Below are positions 1 to 7,175 of a stretch of DNA of 64,000 nucleotides, one piece after another. The notes beneath the pieces were generated by a model that worked only from the letters and a program-made list of their open reading frames with translations, did not search any database and had not been told where the DNA came from. Each line of letters starts with the position of its first letter. Positions within the stretch are counted from its first letter, which is position 1. Source of the stretch: Rhodanobacter sp. C03 (GTDB taxonomy: Bacteria; Pseudomonadota; Gammaproteobacteria; Xanthomonadales; Rhodanobacteraceae); assembly GCF_002001175.1 (NCBI RefSeq), contig NZ_MUNT01000006.1, positions 1 to 64,000 on the forward strand. Direction: 5' to 3'. A program made the translations under genes and the position numbers.

Positions 1-96
1 TCACGCCGTGTCGGCTTCTTCTTGGACTCGAAACTCAGCGAGGCAAAGGAACGCTGCTTCATCGGCGATGGGCTTCCTGGGAACGGCTGGCTATGA
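1..96 (+). CDS. 3' end of a gene that begins before the window (tentative)
   Basis: An open frame runs from the first base to a TGA at 94-96 and encodes 31 residues, including GFFLDSKLSEAKER and GDGLPGNGWL. It has no start codon here, so if real it is the C-terminus of a gene starting upstream. It lies on the same strand as the next gene, 35 nt before it. The minus strand also has a short open stretch ending in a TGA at 3-1, so the strand is not certain. No function can be assigned. Confidence 0.3.
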   Translation, partial: SRRVGFFLDSKLSEAKERCFIGDGLPGNGWL

Positions 97-131
97 TGCC
101 GCAGACGGGAAATAAATCAGAGTGTCCTTAG

Positions 132-896
132 GTGCGCTCTTTTTTGCGGTCGGTCACTTCGTGCTTTTCGACTTTTGCAACTTCATCGGAGTCCGCTTTG
201 TTCAAAGAAGAAGAGTTGAAGAAAATTGTCGCAAAGCGGCGAAGCGACAGGCTCAAGGGTTACAAGTGCCTTGGTGATTACCAGGGCGGCCTCTTCGATT
301 GCGAATTCGTCTCTCCCTATTCCAAGGGCGCGCACAACTTTGATTCGGACGTGATGGTCCTGCTACAGGACTGGAGCTCGGATCATGCGTTGCAGCGGAG
401 TAAGGGGCCGAGCGAGCTTGGACGTGATCCCAACCTTCCTACGAACCGTAACTTGGATTCGCTGTTGAAGTCCGCCCTCGGCATGGAGTTTCATGAAACC
501 TATACGACCAACCTCTTCCCTTACATAAAGGGTGGTGGACTCTCGTCACGCATCCCATTCGTGGACCTTGTCTTCGCGGCTGAGGAATTCGCTATCCCGC
601 AGATCCGGATCGTTGCACCAAGACTCGTCGTTTGCCTAGGCAAGAACACGTTCAATGCTCTGCGGGTGGCGGTTGCCAAGCTTGAGTTGACGCCCGGTCT
701 TTCTCGTTGTCACGACATGGCCGGTGCCATCGACTCTCCGTTCGACATCGAATTCGATGGGTGCAAGATTGCCATCTGGGCCCAGGCCCATCCTGGGGCA
801 TGGGGGCAACGGAATCGCAATAAGGGCGATCCCGAGCGCGCATCGAACGACTGGAAGAGGATGAGTCGTGCCGTAGGTCTGAGTTCAAACTCGTGA
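132..896 (+). CDS. Uracil-DNA glycosylase-like family protein
   Basis: This 254-residue protein has the layout of the uracil-DNA glycosylase superfamily. A hydrophobic strand (VMVLLQDWSSD, about residues 74-84) sits where the family has its first active-site motif. A middle strand reads IVAPRLVVCLGKNTFNAL (160-177), the usual 'x-P-x-x-V-x-x-L-G' segment. A late AHPGAWGQ (219-226) corresponds to the HPS/HPG DNA-contact loop. The family removes damaged bases, but members like this one are often uncharacterised, so activity is inferred. The start is a GTG with no clear Shine-Dalgarno sequence, and no ATG occurs in the first 70 codons, so the true N-terminus is uncertain. The next gene begins 8 nt after its stop. 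Confidence 0.6.
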   Translation: MRSFLRSVTSCFSTFATSSESALFKEEELKKIVAKRRSDRLKGYKCLGDYQGGLFDCEFVSPYSKGAHNFDSDVMVLLQDWSSDHALQRSKGPSELGRDPNLPTNRNLDSLLKSALGMEFHETYTTNLFPYIKGGGLSSRIPFVDLVFAAEEFAIPQIRIVAPRLVVCLGKNTFNALRVAVAKLELTPGLSRCHDMAGAIDSPFDIEFDGCKIAIWAQAHPGAWGQRNRNKGDPERASNDWKRMSRAVGLSSNS

Positions 897-904
897 GACT
901 TTGA

Positions 905-1255
905 ATGAACTCCAAGGAGGCAGCGGCCAACGCTTCGGTGCGGGAAGCGCTTCGGTGCATCGAGGACAAGCTGTACGAAACCGGCATGCTGGTGACTGCC
1001 ACGGGCGACAGCGAGTGCGAAGTAACGATCGCTTTCGACGACGTAGATATCGGAGATGCGAAGGTTTTTGCCTTGATGGTCCGCGTCGCTACCCGTTCTC
1101 GTGCCCGTACTTCACGATCCTGTTTTCAGACCGTCCGTCAGTACGTGTTGGAGAGGTACTCGATGCTTCAAGTCGGGCTGCCGGAGGATGTACGCGAACC
1201 TTTGCTTGATTGCGTGGGACCGATTGTGTTCGTAAACGGAGCAATGGTTCTCTGA
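905..1255 (+). CDS. Hypothetical protein, 116 aa
   Basis: I do not recognise this small acidic protein. It begins 8 nt after the stop of the glycosylase-like gene, which suggests co-transcription. It has an N-terminal helix-forming segment (about residues 4-24), then a strand-rich stretch containing EVTIAFDDVDIGDAKVFAL, and a hydrophobic C-terminus ending FVNGAMVL. No signal peptide or membrane segment is evident. A competing frame at 901-1209 is arginine-rich with poor composition and is the less likely reading. Confidence 0.5.
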   Translation: MNSKEAAANASVREALRCIEDKLYETGMLVTATGDSECEVTIAFDDVDIGDAKVFALMVRVATRSRARTSRSCFQTVRQYVLERYSMLQVGLPEDVREPLLDCVGPIVFVNGAMVL

Positions 1256-1296
1256 CAGGGAAGCGCACCGCGCTTAACTAACTGAGCATGTGAAAT

Positions 1297-1344
1297 AAAG
1301 GGCAAGTTCATTTTTGGCAAGCGATAAATTAGCCTGACTCTTTT
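1297..1344. repeat. Degenerate palindromic repeat, 'gggtcaggttcattt' family
   Basis: The left arm (1297-1315, aaagggcaagttcattttt) and right arm (1326-1344, aaattagcctgactctttt) are a decayed version of the inverted arms seen intact at 2361-2410. It lies between the 116-aa gene and the aldo-keto reductase gene. Assignment rests on the resemblance of each arm, because pairing between the two arms is poor. Confidence 0.45.
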
Positions 1345-1408
1345 GTTTTCTGGCTTATGGCTTTGCGCCGACTTCGCGGCAGCAGATCCCTGAAGAGAGG
1401 GCATCACC

Positions 1409-2350
1409 ATGCACACTTCCGACACCCTTCGTAACACGACGATTCCTCTTGCCGATGGATCGGGCGCGATTCCAGCGGTTGGCTTTGGTACGTTGATTCC
1501 TGATCGTGTCGCTGCCAAACAGGCGATAAAAACCGCCTTGGAAGTGGGGTTCCGCCATCTTGATGGTGCGGAGGCCTACCGCAACGAGGATGTGGTCGGT
1601 GATGCGATAAGGGAGGCCATCGCGGAGGGCACGGTTCGACGCGAAGACCTGTTCATCACCACCAAGTTGTGGAACAACAATCACCGCCCGGAGCGCGTCA
1701 CGCCTGCCGTCGAGGCGAGTCTCCGTCGTCTGCAACTTGACTATCTCGATTGCTATCTGATCCATACGCCTTTCGCTTTCGAACCTGGCGATGAGCAGTA
1801 TCCAAAGGATGAAGACGGTCGGCCGGCTTATGACACCGGAGTGACCTTGCTGGATACGTGGCGAGCGATGGAGCGTCTCGTTGAGGAGGGCAAGTGCAGG
1901 TCCATCGGCCTGTCGGATATCCGCCTGGAGCAGGTGCAGGCGATCGTCGCGAACGCCCGTATCAAGCCGGCGGTCGTGCAGGTCGAATGCCATCCGTATC
2001 TGCCCGAGTGGGAGTTGCTCGACTACTGTTCGAAGCATGGCATCGTGCTGCTCGCCTTCGCGCCGCTCGGGCATGGCATGGAGCCGAGGCTGACCGACGA
2101 TCCGGTACTCAAGGCCATCGCGCAGCGCGTGGGCAAGACGCCTGCGCAAGTCGCGCTTGCCTGGGCAGTCCAGCGCGGCACCGCGTTCCTGACTACTTCG
2201 ACCCATCCGGACCATATCCGGGAAAATTTCGATATCACTGCGCTGCCCGCCGAGGCCTTGCAGGAGATCCGGGAAGGCATCGTGACGAGCATCCGCTTGA
2301 ACGGCGTCGTGGACACCGGACTGCCGGGGTTCATCCCGCGGAAGAGATGA
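1409..2350 (+). CDS. Aldo/keto reductase
   Basis: This is a full-length (313 aa) NADPH-dependent aldo/keto reductase, cytosolic, reducing aldehydes or ketones to alcohols. The catalytic tetrad is visible: Asp52 and Tyr57 in LDGAEAYRNE, Lys86 in TTKLW and His119 in LIHT. The core SIGLSDIRLEQV and the cofactor-loop region near the C-terminus are intact. The ATG is preceded by agagaggg (SD at about 1394-1401). It is a single gene between two palindromic repeats, and the stop at 2348-2350 is only 10 nt before the next repeat arm. The substrate cannot be told from sequence. Confidence 0.9.
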   Translation: MHTSDTLRNTTIPLADGSGAIPAVGFGTLIPDRVAAKQAIKTALEVGFRHLDGAEAYRNEDVVGDAIREAIAEGTVRREDLFITTKLWNNNHRPERVTPAVEASLRRLQLDYLDCYLIHTPFAFEPGDEQYPKDEDGRPAYDTGVTLLDTWRAMERLVEEGKCRSIGLSDIRLEQVQAIVANARIKPAVVQVECHPYLPEWELLDYCSKHGIVLLAFAPLGHGMEPRLTDDPVLKAIAQRVGKTPAQVALAWAVQRGTAFLTTSTHPDHIRENFDITALPAEALQEIREGIVTSIRLNGVVDTGLPGFIPRKR

Positions 2351-2360
2351 AACAAAAAAC

Positions 2361-2410
2361 AAAAGGGTCAGGTTCATTTATTACGAATGGGTAAATGAAC
2401 CTGACCCCTT
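2361..2410. repeat. Palindromic repeat, 'gggtcaggttcattt' family, intact copy
   Basis: The left arm 2361-2380 (A-rich, then gggtcaggttcattta) and right arm 2392-2410 (taaatgaacctgacccctt) pair perfectly over 16 bases around an 11-nt loop, ttacgaatggg. The same loop is shared with the copy at 3155-3202, so the two are copies of one element and not independent hairpins. It sits between the stops of two convergent genes and could also act as a terminator. Confidence 0.85.
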
Positions 2411-2447
2411 GTTCTTGCGTTCTTGCAGCAGCGCCGTTGCCGATTGT

Positions 2448-3056
2448 CTACGGCTGCCGTTGGCTTACGTGCCCGAGTGGAATCTTGCCCTCGAATGTCG
2501 CCCGCTGCTCTTCGATCAGGATCGGCCAGATAAACTCCACACCCACGGCGGCGATCGTCAGTTGCCAGTATTGAGTAGCCGGCGTCTCGGGTTCATTGGG
2601 CGGGATCACAGTGAACAGGCATGCAAACGAGAGGCCGATTCCGTTCTGCACCCTGTATTTATTGACCGGAGGCGCGAACTGATTGTATTTATCAAGGCTC
2701 CGATGATCGCCGCTCCCTAGCCAATCATTCGCCGCCTTGTCGTAACCAAGGGGAATCGACCCCAGCTTGTTCCCGGCGTCGTAGACATCGATCTGTGTGA
2801 TGTGCAGGTCACTCGTACTGTCAGTCTTGTACAGCACGAAGATGCGACCCAACTCAGGTTCCACGCCATCGACTGGCGTCGGCGTCGGCACGCCGATGTG
2901 ACACCAGCGCCAAGACAGGTTCTGTCCGTCCTCGTCATCGCGCGGTCCCGCGTAATTCAGCTCGCTTCCCCAACCGCGGTGCCGGACGTTCGCATATTCT
3001 CCCGGATCCTCGACGCGCAGGGCATTGCCGTGAATCCAGCTGGTAGTTGCACTCAT
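2448..3056 (-). CDS. Hypothetical protein with DUF6623-like N-terminal pattern
   Basis: A 202-residue soluble protein of unknown function. The opening TSWIHGNALRVEDPGEY, then RHRGWGSEL and WRWCHIGVPTP, matches my recollection of the DUF6623 pattern (W-x-HGN, V-E-D-P, R-x-G). A search is needed to confirm this. The middle is strand-rich (GRIFVLYKTDSTSDLHITQIDVY reads as alternating strands), and the C-terminus contains VEFIWPI. No signal peptide is present. The start is well set by a strong aaggagg 7 nt before the ATG. Palindromic repeats lie on both sides, so the gene may be a mobile accessory gene. Confidence 0.6.
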   Translation of the reverse strand: MSATTSWIHGNALRVEDPGEYANVRHRGWGSELNYAGPRDDEDGQNLSWRWCHIGVPTPTPVDGVEPELGRIFVLYKTDSTSDLHITQIDVYDAGNKLGSIPLGYDKAANDWLGSGDHRSLDKYNQFAPPVNKYRVQNGIGLSFACLFTVIPPNEPETPATQYWQLTIAAVGVEFIWPILIEEQRATFEGKIPLGHVSQRQP

Positions 3057-3154
3057 GTGCCTACCTCCTTGCCGCTAGGCTTTGACGTATGCCGCCACCA
3101 TGGACGATCCCCCACGATGAGGGTAGGCGGCCTTTTCCGAAGAAACAATAAAAC

Positions 3155-3202
3155 AAAGGGCCAGGTTCATGTATTACGAATGGGTAATTGAACCTGCCCC
3201 TT
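3155..3202. repeat. Palindromic repeat, 'gggtcaggttcattt' family, second copy
   Basis: The left arm 3155-3173 (aaagggccaggttcatgta) and right arm 3185-3202 (taattgaacctgcccctt) are slightly diverged. The loop ttacgaatggg is identical to that of the copy at 2361-2410. Together the two copies bracket the DUF6623-like gene. It is followed 34 nt later by a repeat of a different family. Confidence 0.8.
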
Positions 3203-3236
3203 ATTCTTGGGCGACACGCGATTTGCGGTTGATCCA

Positions 3237-3305
3237 GAAAAGGGTGTCAGGGACAATTTCGGGTGATCTGAAAGAGATGGCCAAACTGTTCCTGACATCA
3301 ATTTT
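3237..3305. repeat. Palindromic repeat, 'gtgtcagggacaat' family
   Basis: The left arm aaaagggtgtcagggacaat begins at 3237 and the right arm aaactgttcctgacatcaat begins at 3283. The arms are inverted and imperfect, and are A-rich outside the core. It occupies the stretch upstream of the LprI-like gene, and alternative upstream starts of that gene would fall in or just after it. The 332-nt gap 3057-3388 contains this repeat and the one at 3155-3202, with nothing else recognised. Confidence 0.75.
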
Positions 3306-3388
3306 CAATGGCGCCAGGGAAATTTCTGACAATGCAAGGAAGTTCGAAACGATTCTTCTCGCTGCAACATCCTGACCTGGTCACCAAG

Positions 3389-4198
3389 ATGCCGTTCTCC
3401 ACATCCCACTCGCGCCTTTCCGCGTTACTGCGTCCATGCTGGATACCGTTGTTTCTCTGGCCAGTCGCCTGGTCGGCGCTTGCAATAGCCGCAACACCGC
3501 CACCGAACCTGCAAGGCACCTGGGACGTGGTTCAGGTGGCAGTGGACCAGCAGGACCAGTCGCACTGGCTGTACTTTCCGGATGACCCGCGTTTGCTTGG
3601 CCGTGAACTGCGCATCAGCGCGTCCGGTATCAGCCTCAACGACGATTCCCGCGATTGCCAGAAACCTGTGCTTTCGTCGCTTCCGAAGACGTCGCTGCAA
3701 AAATTCATCGGCCAGAGTTTCCCGCGCCCGGAACATTTCCAGACGCCAACTTACCCGACACTGTCGGATTACGGCCTCAAGCTTGCCGATGCCGCGGTTT
3801 CACCGTGGCAAGCCAGCTGCACTCCCGATGCCTCCCAATGGAACCATGCATGGTTCATCCTGCTTTCACCGGATCGCCTGCTCACCAATGACGACAACAG
3901 CGGTTTCGTGCTGGTGCTTCGCCGGCGTGCCGGCAGCACGTCGATCAGGCCTTCATTTGCCTGCGACAAGGCGCAAAGTGCGGCCGAACGGACGATCTGT
4001 ACCTCCCAGACTTTGGCCGGATACGACCGCAGCGTGACCGCGGCCTATCATCGTGCCCTGGCGACAGCAGGCGATGACACCTCGTCGCTCAAGCAGGAAC
4101 AGATCAGCTGGCTCAACACCAGAAACGCATGCAACACCGACACAGAGTGCCTGGCGAAGAGCATGCGCGAACGGGTCGACCAACTGATGCAGCAATGA
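3389..4198 (+). CDS. Secreted protein with C-terminal LprI-like domain
   Basis: A 269-residue protein with an N-terminal signal peptide: positively charged start, hydrophobic IPLFLWPVAWSALAIAA, cleavage expected near residue 35. The C-terminal 80 residues carry the four-cysteine pattern of the lysozyme-inhibitor LprI-like domain (DUF1311): FACDKAQSAAERTIC, then Q-x-x-W-L-x-x-R-N-A-C and TEC. The central part (40-180) is not recognised. The likely role is in the periplasm or outside the cell, with lysozyme inhibition only inferred. I chose the ATG at 3389 because the earlier ATG at 3332 adds non-signal residues and the one at 3308 lies at the end of a repeat. Confidence 0.75.
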   Translation: MPFSTSHSRLSALLRPCWIPLFLWPVAWSALAIAATPPPNLQGTWDVVQVAVDQQDQSHWLYFPDDPRLLGRELRISASGISLNDDSRDCQKPVLSSLPKTSLQKFIGQSFPRPEHFQTPTYPTLSDYGLKLADAAVSPWQASCTPDASQWNHAWFILLSPDRLLTNDDNSGFVLVLRRRAGSTSIRPSFACDKAQSAAERTICTSQTLAGYDRSVTAAYHRALATAGDDTSSLKQEQISWLNTRNACNTDTECLAKSMRERVDQLMQQ

Positions 4199-4216
4199 AC
4201 AACTGAAGCAACTCAA

Positions 4217-4286
4217 GAAAAAAGTGTCAGGGATAATTTTTGGGGCGCACAGCGCAGTACTGAAATTGTCCCTGACACCATATTTT
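4217..4286. repeat. Palindromic repeat, 'gtgtcagggacaat' family, intact copy
   Basis: The left arm 4217-4240 (A-run, then gtgtcagggataattttt) and right arm 4263-4286 (aaattgtccctgacaccata) are inverted with about 15 paired bases around a 22-nt centre. It fills the space between the LprI-like gene and the convergent secreted-protein gene, so it may also terminate both transcripts. Confidence 0.85.
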
Positions 4287-4294
4287 CTTCTTGT

Positions 4295-5161
4295 CTACAT
4301 CGAGGCCGGAGGCGATGACATCGATGTTGCCGCAGCAGGCGGCGTGGCCGTGGTGGCGCCGGCGGGCTTCGCGGGTTGGGTGTCCCCAGTAGCGTATTGC
4401 CCGACCTGCAGGGCGAACGGTACCTTTTGACCGGACGGTATCGCCGCTGGATCGACGTACACCTGAATTATGTAAGTCGTCGCTGCCGCAACCGACTCGG
4501 ACCAGGTGTTCGCCCCGGTCGTGCTTGTGTCGACCAGCTTTTTGTCATGGGTCTGGTCATTCACCTTGAAGTGCAGCCCGGGATTGCTCGAAACGAGATT
4601 GATCTTGACTGTCCTGCCTGCCGCGATGGCAACGGTGAAGTTGTGTGCGGCAGCGTCGGAGGCCAGTGTCCCATCTTGTTCCGACCATGGTTTGTTGGCT
4701 TCGAATGTCACTGCGGTCGTCGGCGGCTGCATGTCTTCGACGCCGTATTGCCCGATCTGCAACGCGTATTTCGCGGTATCGCCGGACTGTATCGCGGCAG
4801 GGTCTATGTAGACCCGGATCGCATACGTGGTGGCTGTCGCGTTCTGTGTCGACCAGGTGGATTCACCCGTCGTGAGGGTGTCCAGCATCAGTTTGCCGTG
4901 ACTCTGGTCTTTCACCTTGAAATGCACGTTGGGATTGCGGCTGAGCAGGTTGAGCTGCAATGTCTTGCCCGCCGCGACCGCAACCGTGTAATCGAGCGAG
5001 TTGTCGGAGTGGTTGAGGTTGCCGATTTCCTGCGCCCAGACACTGTTTGCCTCGAAGGTTACTGTGACCGGCGTGTTGGCGAAGGCGGGCAGCGACATGC
5101 AGGCCGCAGCCAGGCCGAGACTCGCGCCCAGGGCGCTGCGGAGAAAATGGAAACGTGACAT
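4295..5161 (-). CDS. Secreted protein with two tandem about 109-residue beta domains
   Basis: A 288-residue exported protein with a signal peptide to about residue 28 (ends LPAFA). It contains two clear internal repeats, residues 32-140 and 149-257. Each has VTFEAN at its start, a core of YTVAVAAGKTLQLNL or FTVAIAAGRTVKINL, then HFKVxDQ, an IxVYxDPAAI strand, and an end of ALQxGQY. The pattern resembles the pre-peptidase C-terminal (PPC) beta-sandwich, also seen in PliG-type g-lysozyme inhibitors. I propose this fold without claiming the activity. The tail (about 262-288) is Ala/Pro/Thr/Ser-rich and probably disordered. The start is supported by the signal peptide. Confidence 0.7.
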   Translation of the reverse strand: MSRFHFLRSALGASLGLAAACMSLPAFANTPVTVTFEANSVWAQEIGNLNHSDNSLDYTVAVAAGKTLQLNLLSRNPNVHFKVKDQSHGKLMLDTLTTGESTWSTQNATATTYAIRVYIDPAAIQSGDTAKYALQIGQYGVEDMQPPTTAVTFEANKPWSEQDGTLASDAAAHNFTVAIAAGRTVKINLVSSNPGLHFKVNDQTHDKKLVDTSTTGANTWSESVAAATTYIIQVYVDPAAIPSGQKVPFALQVGQYATGDTQPAKPAGATTATPPAAATSMSSPPASM

Positions 5162-5346
5162 GTGTCGAATCCTCGCGTGATTTGGAGTTCGCTTGTGAAT
5201 GCTTCGATGATTCCCCGTCTTGCATCGGCGCAGTCGCGTCGATGTTGCCTTCCTTGGGCATGGTCATGCTTCACCCCTGAGCCAGCCCGTGCGCGGACCA
5301 TACGCTTACTTCGTGTGACTCGCCATATCGGGAATAAAGCGGAGAT

Positions 5347-5441
5347 AAGGGGACGGAGGTAATTAAACCCTTCGCCATCATGAATACGTGAAAACCTCAG
5401 GGACGGAGAAATGCTTATCCCCAATTAATGTCCTCCGTCCC
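5347..5441. repeat. Palindromic repeat, 'gggacggaggtaattaa' family
   Basis: The arm aaggggacggaggtaattaa (5347-5366) faces ccaattaatgtcctccgtccc (5421-5441) in inverse orientation. A third partial arm (cagggacggagaaatg, 5398-5413) lies in between. This is a third sequence family with the same design as the others: A-rich edge, GGG, variable core, AATT/ATTT. The gap 5162-5492 (331 nt) contains this repeat. I see nothing else in it beyond the expected promoters of the flanking genes. Confidence 0.75.
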
Positions 5442-5492
5442 AGTTTCGGTCCCAGTTTCGTCGATCACGACGACCGGTGCTACCGTTCCGCC

Positions 5493-6044
5493 ATGGTCAA
5501 ATCCACCGCGGTGATCAAGTTCAAGGCGAAGCTGTCGCGCCCCGCGACGCCCAAAGGCGCGGCGTGGACCTTTCTGGTGCTGCCCGTGGCCGCGAGCGCG
5601 AAGCTGCCGACGCGGAGCATGGTCACCGTCGAGGGCAGCTTTGAAGATCAGCCCTTCCAGGCCACGCTGGAACCGGACGGCCAGGGTAGTCACTGGCTCA
5701 AGATCGACAAGGGCTTGCGCGAGGCCGCCGGTGTCGCCGCGGGCGACAGCGTCGCGTTGGAGATCGCGCCGGTGGGGAAGGAGCCCGAACCCAAGGTACC
5801 CGCCGATCTGCGCAAGGCGCTGGCTTCCAACGCGGACGCCAAGGCGACATGGGCCGACATCACGCCGGTGGCGCGACGCGACTGGATCCACTGGATCACC
5901 TCCGGCAAGAAGGCCGAGACGCGCGACAAGCGCATCGCCACCGCTTGCGACAAGCTCGCTTGCGGCAAGCGCAATGCCTGCTGTTTCGATCGCTCCGGGA
6001 TGTACAGCAAGGGCAGCATGGGCGCGCCCGAAGCGGCGGAGTAG
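5493..6044 (+). CDS. DUF1905 / YdeI (OmdA)-family protein
   Basis: A 183-residue cytosolic protein with two domains: a DUF1905 beta domain (about 5-95, with KGAAWTFLVLP and the HWLKIDKGLREAAGV segment) and a YdeI/OmdA-type C-terminus with ARRDWIHWITSGKKAETRDKRI. Relatives of YdeI are linked to bacteriocin or antimicrobial-peptide protection, but the molecular function is not established. The ATG at 5493 is chosen over one at 5388 because the earlier one falls within the repeat at 5347-5441. The C-terminus (NACCFDRSGMYSKGSMG) is extended relative to the core. Confidence 0.75.
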   Translation: MVKSTAVIKFKAKLSRPATPKGAAWTFLVLPVAASAKLPTRSMVTVEGSFEDQPFQATLEPDGQGSHWLKIDKGLREAAGVAAGDSVALEIAPVGKEPEPKVPADLRKALASNADAKATWADITPVARRDWIHWITSGKKAETRDKRIATACDKLACGKRNACCFDRSGMYSKGSMGAPEAAE

Positions 6045-6047
6045 GGC

Positions 6048-6090
6048 AAAGCAGGGGCAAGTTCACTTGGACAAAAGGTGTCAGGGACAA
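6048..6090. repeat. Composite palindrome arm at the left edge of a GST cassette
   Basis: Two repeat arms from different families lie head to tail: caggggcaagttcacttgg (about 6051-6070) and aaaggtgtcagggacaat (from about 6074). The inverse of the second arm, ttgtccctgacacc, occurs at 7048-7061 on the far side of the GST genes, and gttcacttgg recurs at 7092-7101. The stop codon of the GST gene lies inside this arm. Confidence 0.6.
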
Positions 6091-6707
6091 TGGTTGGCTG
6101 GCCAGGGATCGGCCCACGCTGGAATACGCGCCAACGCATCGAGCCAGCGAAAGATATGGGGAAACGCCTCCAGCGGCATTTCCGATTCGCGCCAGTAGGC
6201 CGCCATTGAGGCGAGAGCGAAGTCTGCGATCGTGAGCCTTTCACACGCGATAAAGCGGCGGTCCGCCAGGTGGCCATCCAGAACTTTTGCGTATCTCACA
6301 AAATCCGGCACGGACGCCTTCAGCAACGCGCTGTCCGGCTGCCCGATCCCGAATGTCGTCTTGACGACATGTTCGAAATAAAACGGCGCGACGGCGGTCG
6401 ACCAGTGGCAATCGTTCCACGACAGCCAGCGCAACAGCTCGACCTGCTCGGCCGGATTGTGCGCGGGCCACATGTCCGATCCCGTCTTGATGCAGAGATG
6501 GGCCATGATGGCCCCAGACTCCCACAGCACAAGATCACCATCGATCAGCATGGGCGCCTTCATGTTGGGGTTGAGCGCCGCATAGTCAGGCGTCTTGAGC
6601 CCACCAGCCATCAAGTCAACTTCAACAAACTCCGCCTTGATGCCGAGATGCTTCACCAGCGCCAGCACACGCCGCGGCGCCTGTGCCTTGATCCAGTAGA
6701 TTTTCAT
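6081..6707 (-). CDS. Glutathione S-transferase family protein
   Basis: A 208-residue GST, conjugating glutathione to electrophiles or acting in related thiol chemistry in the cytosol. The N-terminal thioredoxin-like domain (1-80) has NMKAPMLIDGD with the cis-Pro and WESGAIMAHL, the ES glutathione-contact pair. The C-terminal helical domain includes RLTIADFALASMAAY, the family N-capping motif. The start at 6707 follows a good SD (ggagag). Its ATG overlaps by ATGA the stop of an upstream 39-codon GST fragment. The last codons and stop (NHCP*) are supplied by the repeat arm at 6048-6090, so the original C-terminus may have been replaced. Confidence 0.85.
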   Translation of the reverse strand: MKIYWIKAQAPRRVLALVKHLGIKAEFVEVDLMAGGLKTPDYAALNPNMKAPMLIDGDLVLWESGAIMAHLCIKTGSDMWPAHNPAEQVELLRWLSWNDCHWSTAVAPFYFEHVVKTTFGIGQPDSALLKASVPDFVRYAKVLDGHLADRRFIACERLTIADFALASMAAYWRESEMPLEAFPHIFRWLDALARIPAWADPWPANHCP

Positions 6708-6823
6708 GGCTGCTCTCCGGTCAAGAGGTTGACCGGCACGAACTCGAATTCGGCATCGAGTTCGTTCAATGCCCATAACACGCGTAGTGAGCGGGTGGCG
6801 GCAAATCCATAGAGTTTCAGCAT
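6704..6823 (-). pseudogene. N-terminal remnant of a second GST gene (39 codons)
   Basis: An ATG at 6823 with a good SD (aggaaag) opens a 39-codon frame beginning MLKLYGFAATRSLRVLWAL and continuing NELDAEFEFVPVNLLTGEQP before a TGA. This is a typical GST N-terminus (beta1-alpha1-beta2), cut off exactly where the SD and ATG of the following GST gene begin. The stop and that ATG share ATGA. The simplest reading is that two tandem GST genes recombined and the first lost all but its first 39 codons. It could still be translated and couple translation of the second gene. Confidence 0.75.
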
Positions 6824-6948
6824 GATCTTTCCTTTCAGACGAAGGGTGGCTGCTGATAACTAGACGAATGGCGAAGGAGAGAATGGACATCTTCGCGAAT
6901 TATTTTTCCCGGGTGTGAATTGACGCGACTGGCGTGTTTCGACACTGG

Positions 6949-6995
6949 CCACGCTGCCACGCTGCCACGCTGCCACGCTGCCACGCTGCCACGCT
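6949..6995. repeat. Short tandem repeat, 8-bp unit
   Basis: The unit ccacgctg is repeated five times perfectly from 6949 to 6988, followed by seven bases of a sixth unit (to 6995). The 8-bp unit is not a multiple of three and the tract is non-coding as annotated. Such tracts change length by slipped-strand mispairing. It lies in the 352-nt gap 6824-7175, which otherwise contains the right-hand palindrome arms. Confidence 0.9.
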
Positions 6996-7003
6996 CAGGC
7001 GAA

Positions 7004-7130
7004 GCAGGGTTCGGACAATTTTTGATCGTCTACCAAGTCGCCAGCCTTGTCCCTGACACCATTCTTTGGAAGCGGCGACATGAGTTTTCAGGTTCACTTG
7101 GTAAAGGCGCGAAAATGAACCGGCTCCGTT
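7004..7130. repeat. Palindrome arms at the right edge of the GST cassette
   Basis: The region holds gcagggttcggacaattttt (7004-7023), the inverse arm ttgtccctgacaccattctt (from 7048), then caggttcacttgg (7089-7101) and a diverged partner gaaaatgaaccggctcc (7111-7127). These mirror, in inverse and direct orientation, the arms found at 6048-6090, so the GST segment is bracketed by the same motifs. Confidence 0.6.
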
Positions 7131-7175
7131 CCTGATGACCTGGTCGGTCAGACCTGGATGCGGGGCCTTTGATGC

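Noticed and set aside
1..131. Minus-strand open stretch ending at position 1
   Set aside because: About 30 residues with a stop upstream and no start codon. The plus-strand frame is more likely the tail of a gene, though both remain weak.
1355..2377. 340-codon minus-strand frame opposite the aldo/keto reductase
   Set aside because: The plus strand encodes the full catalytic tetrad of an aldo/keto reductase. The minus frame shows no motif and overlaps repeat arms at its ends.
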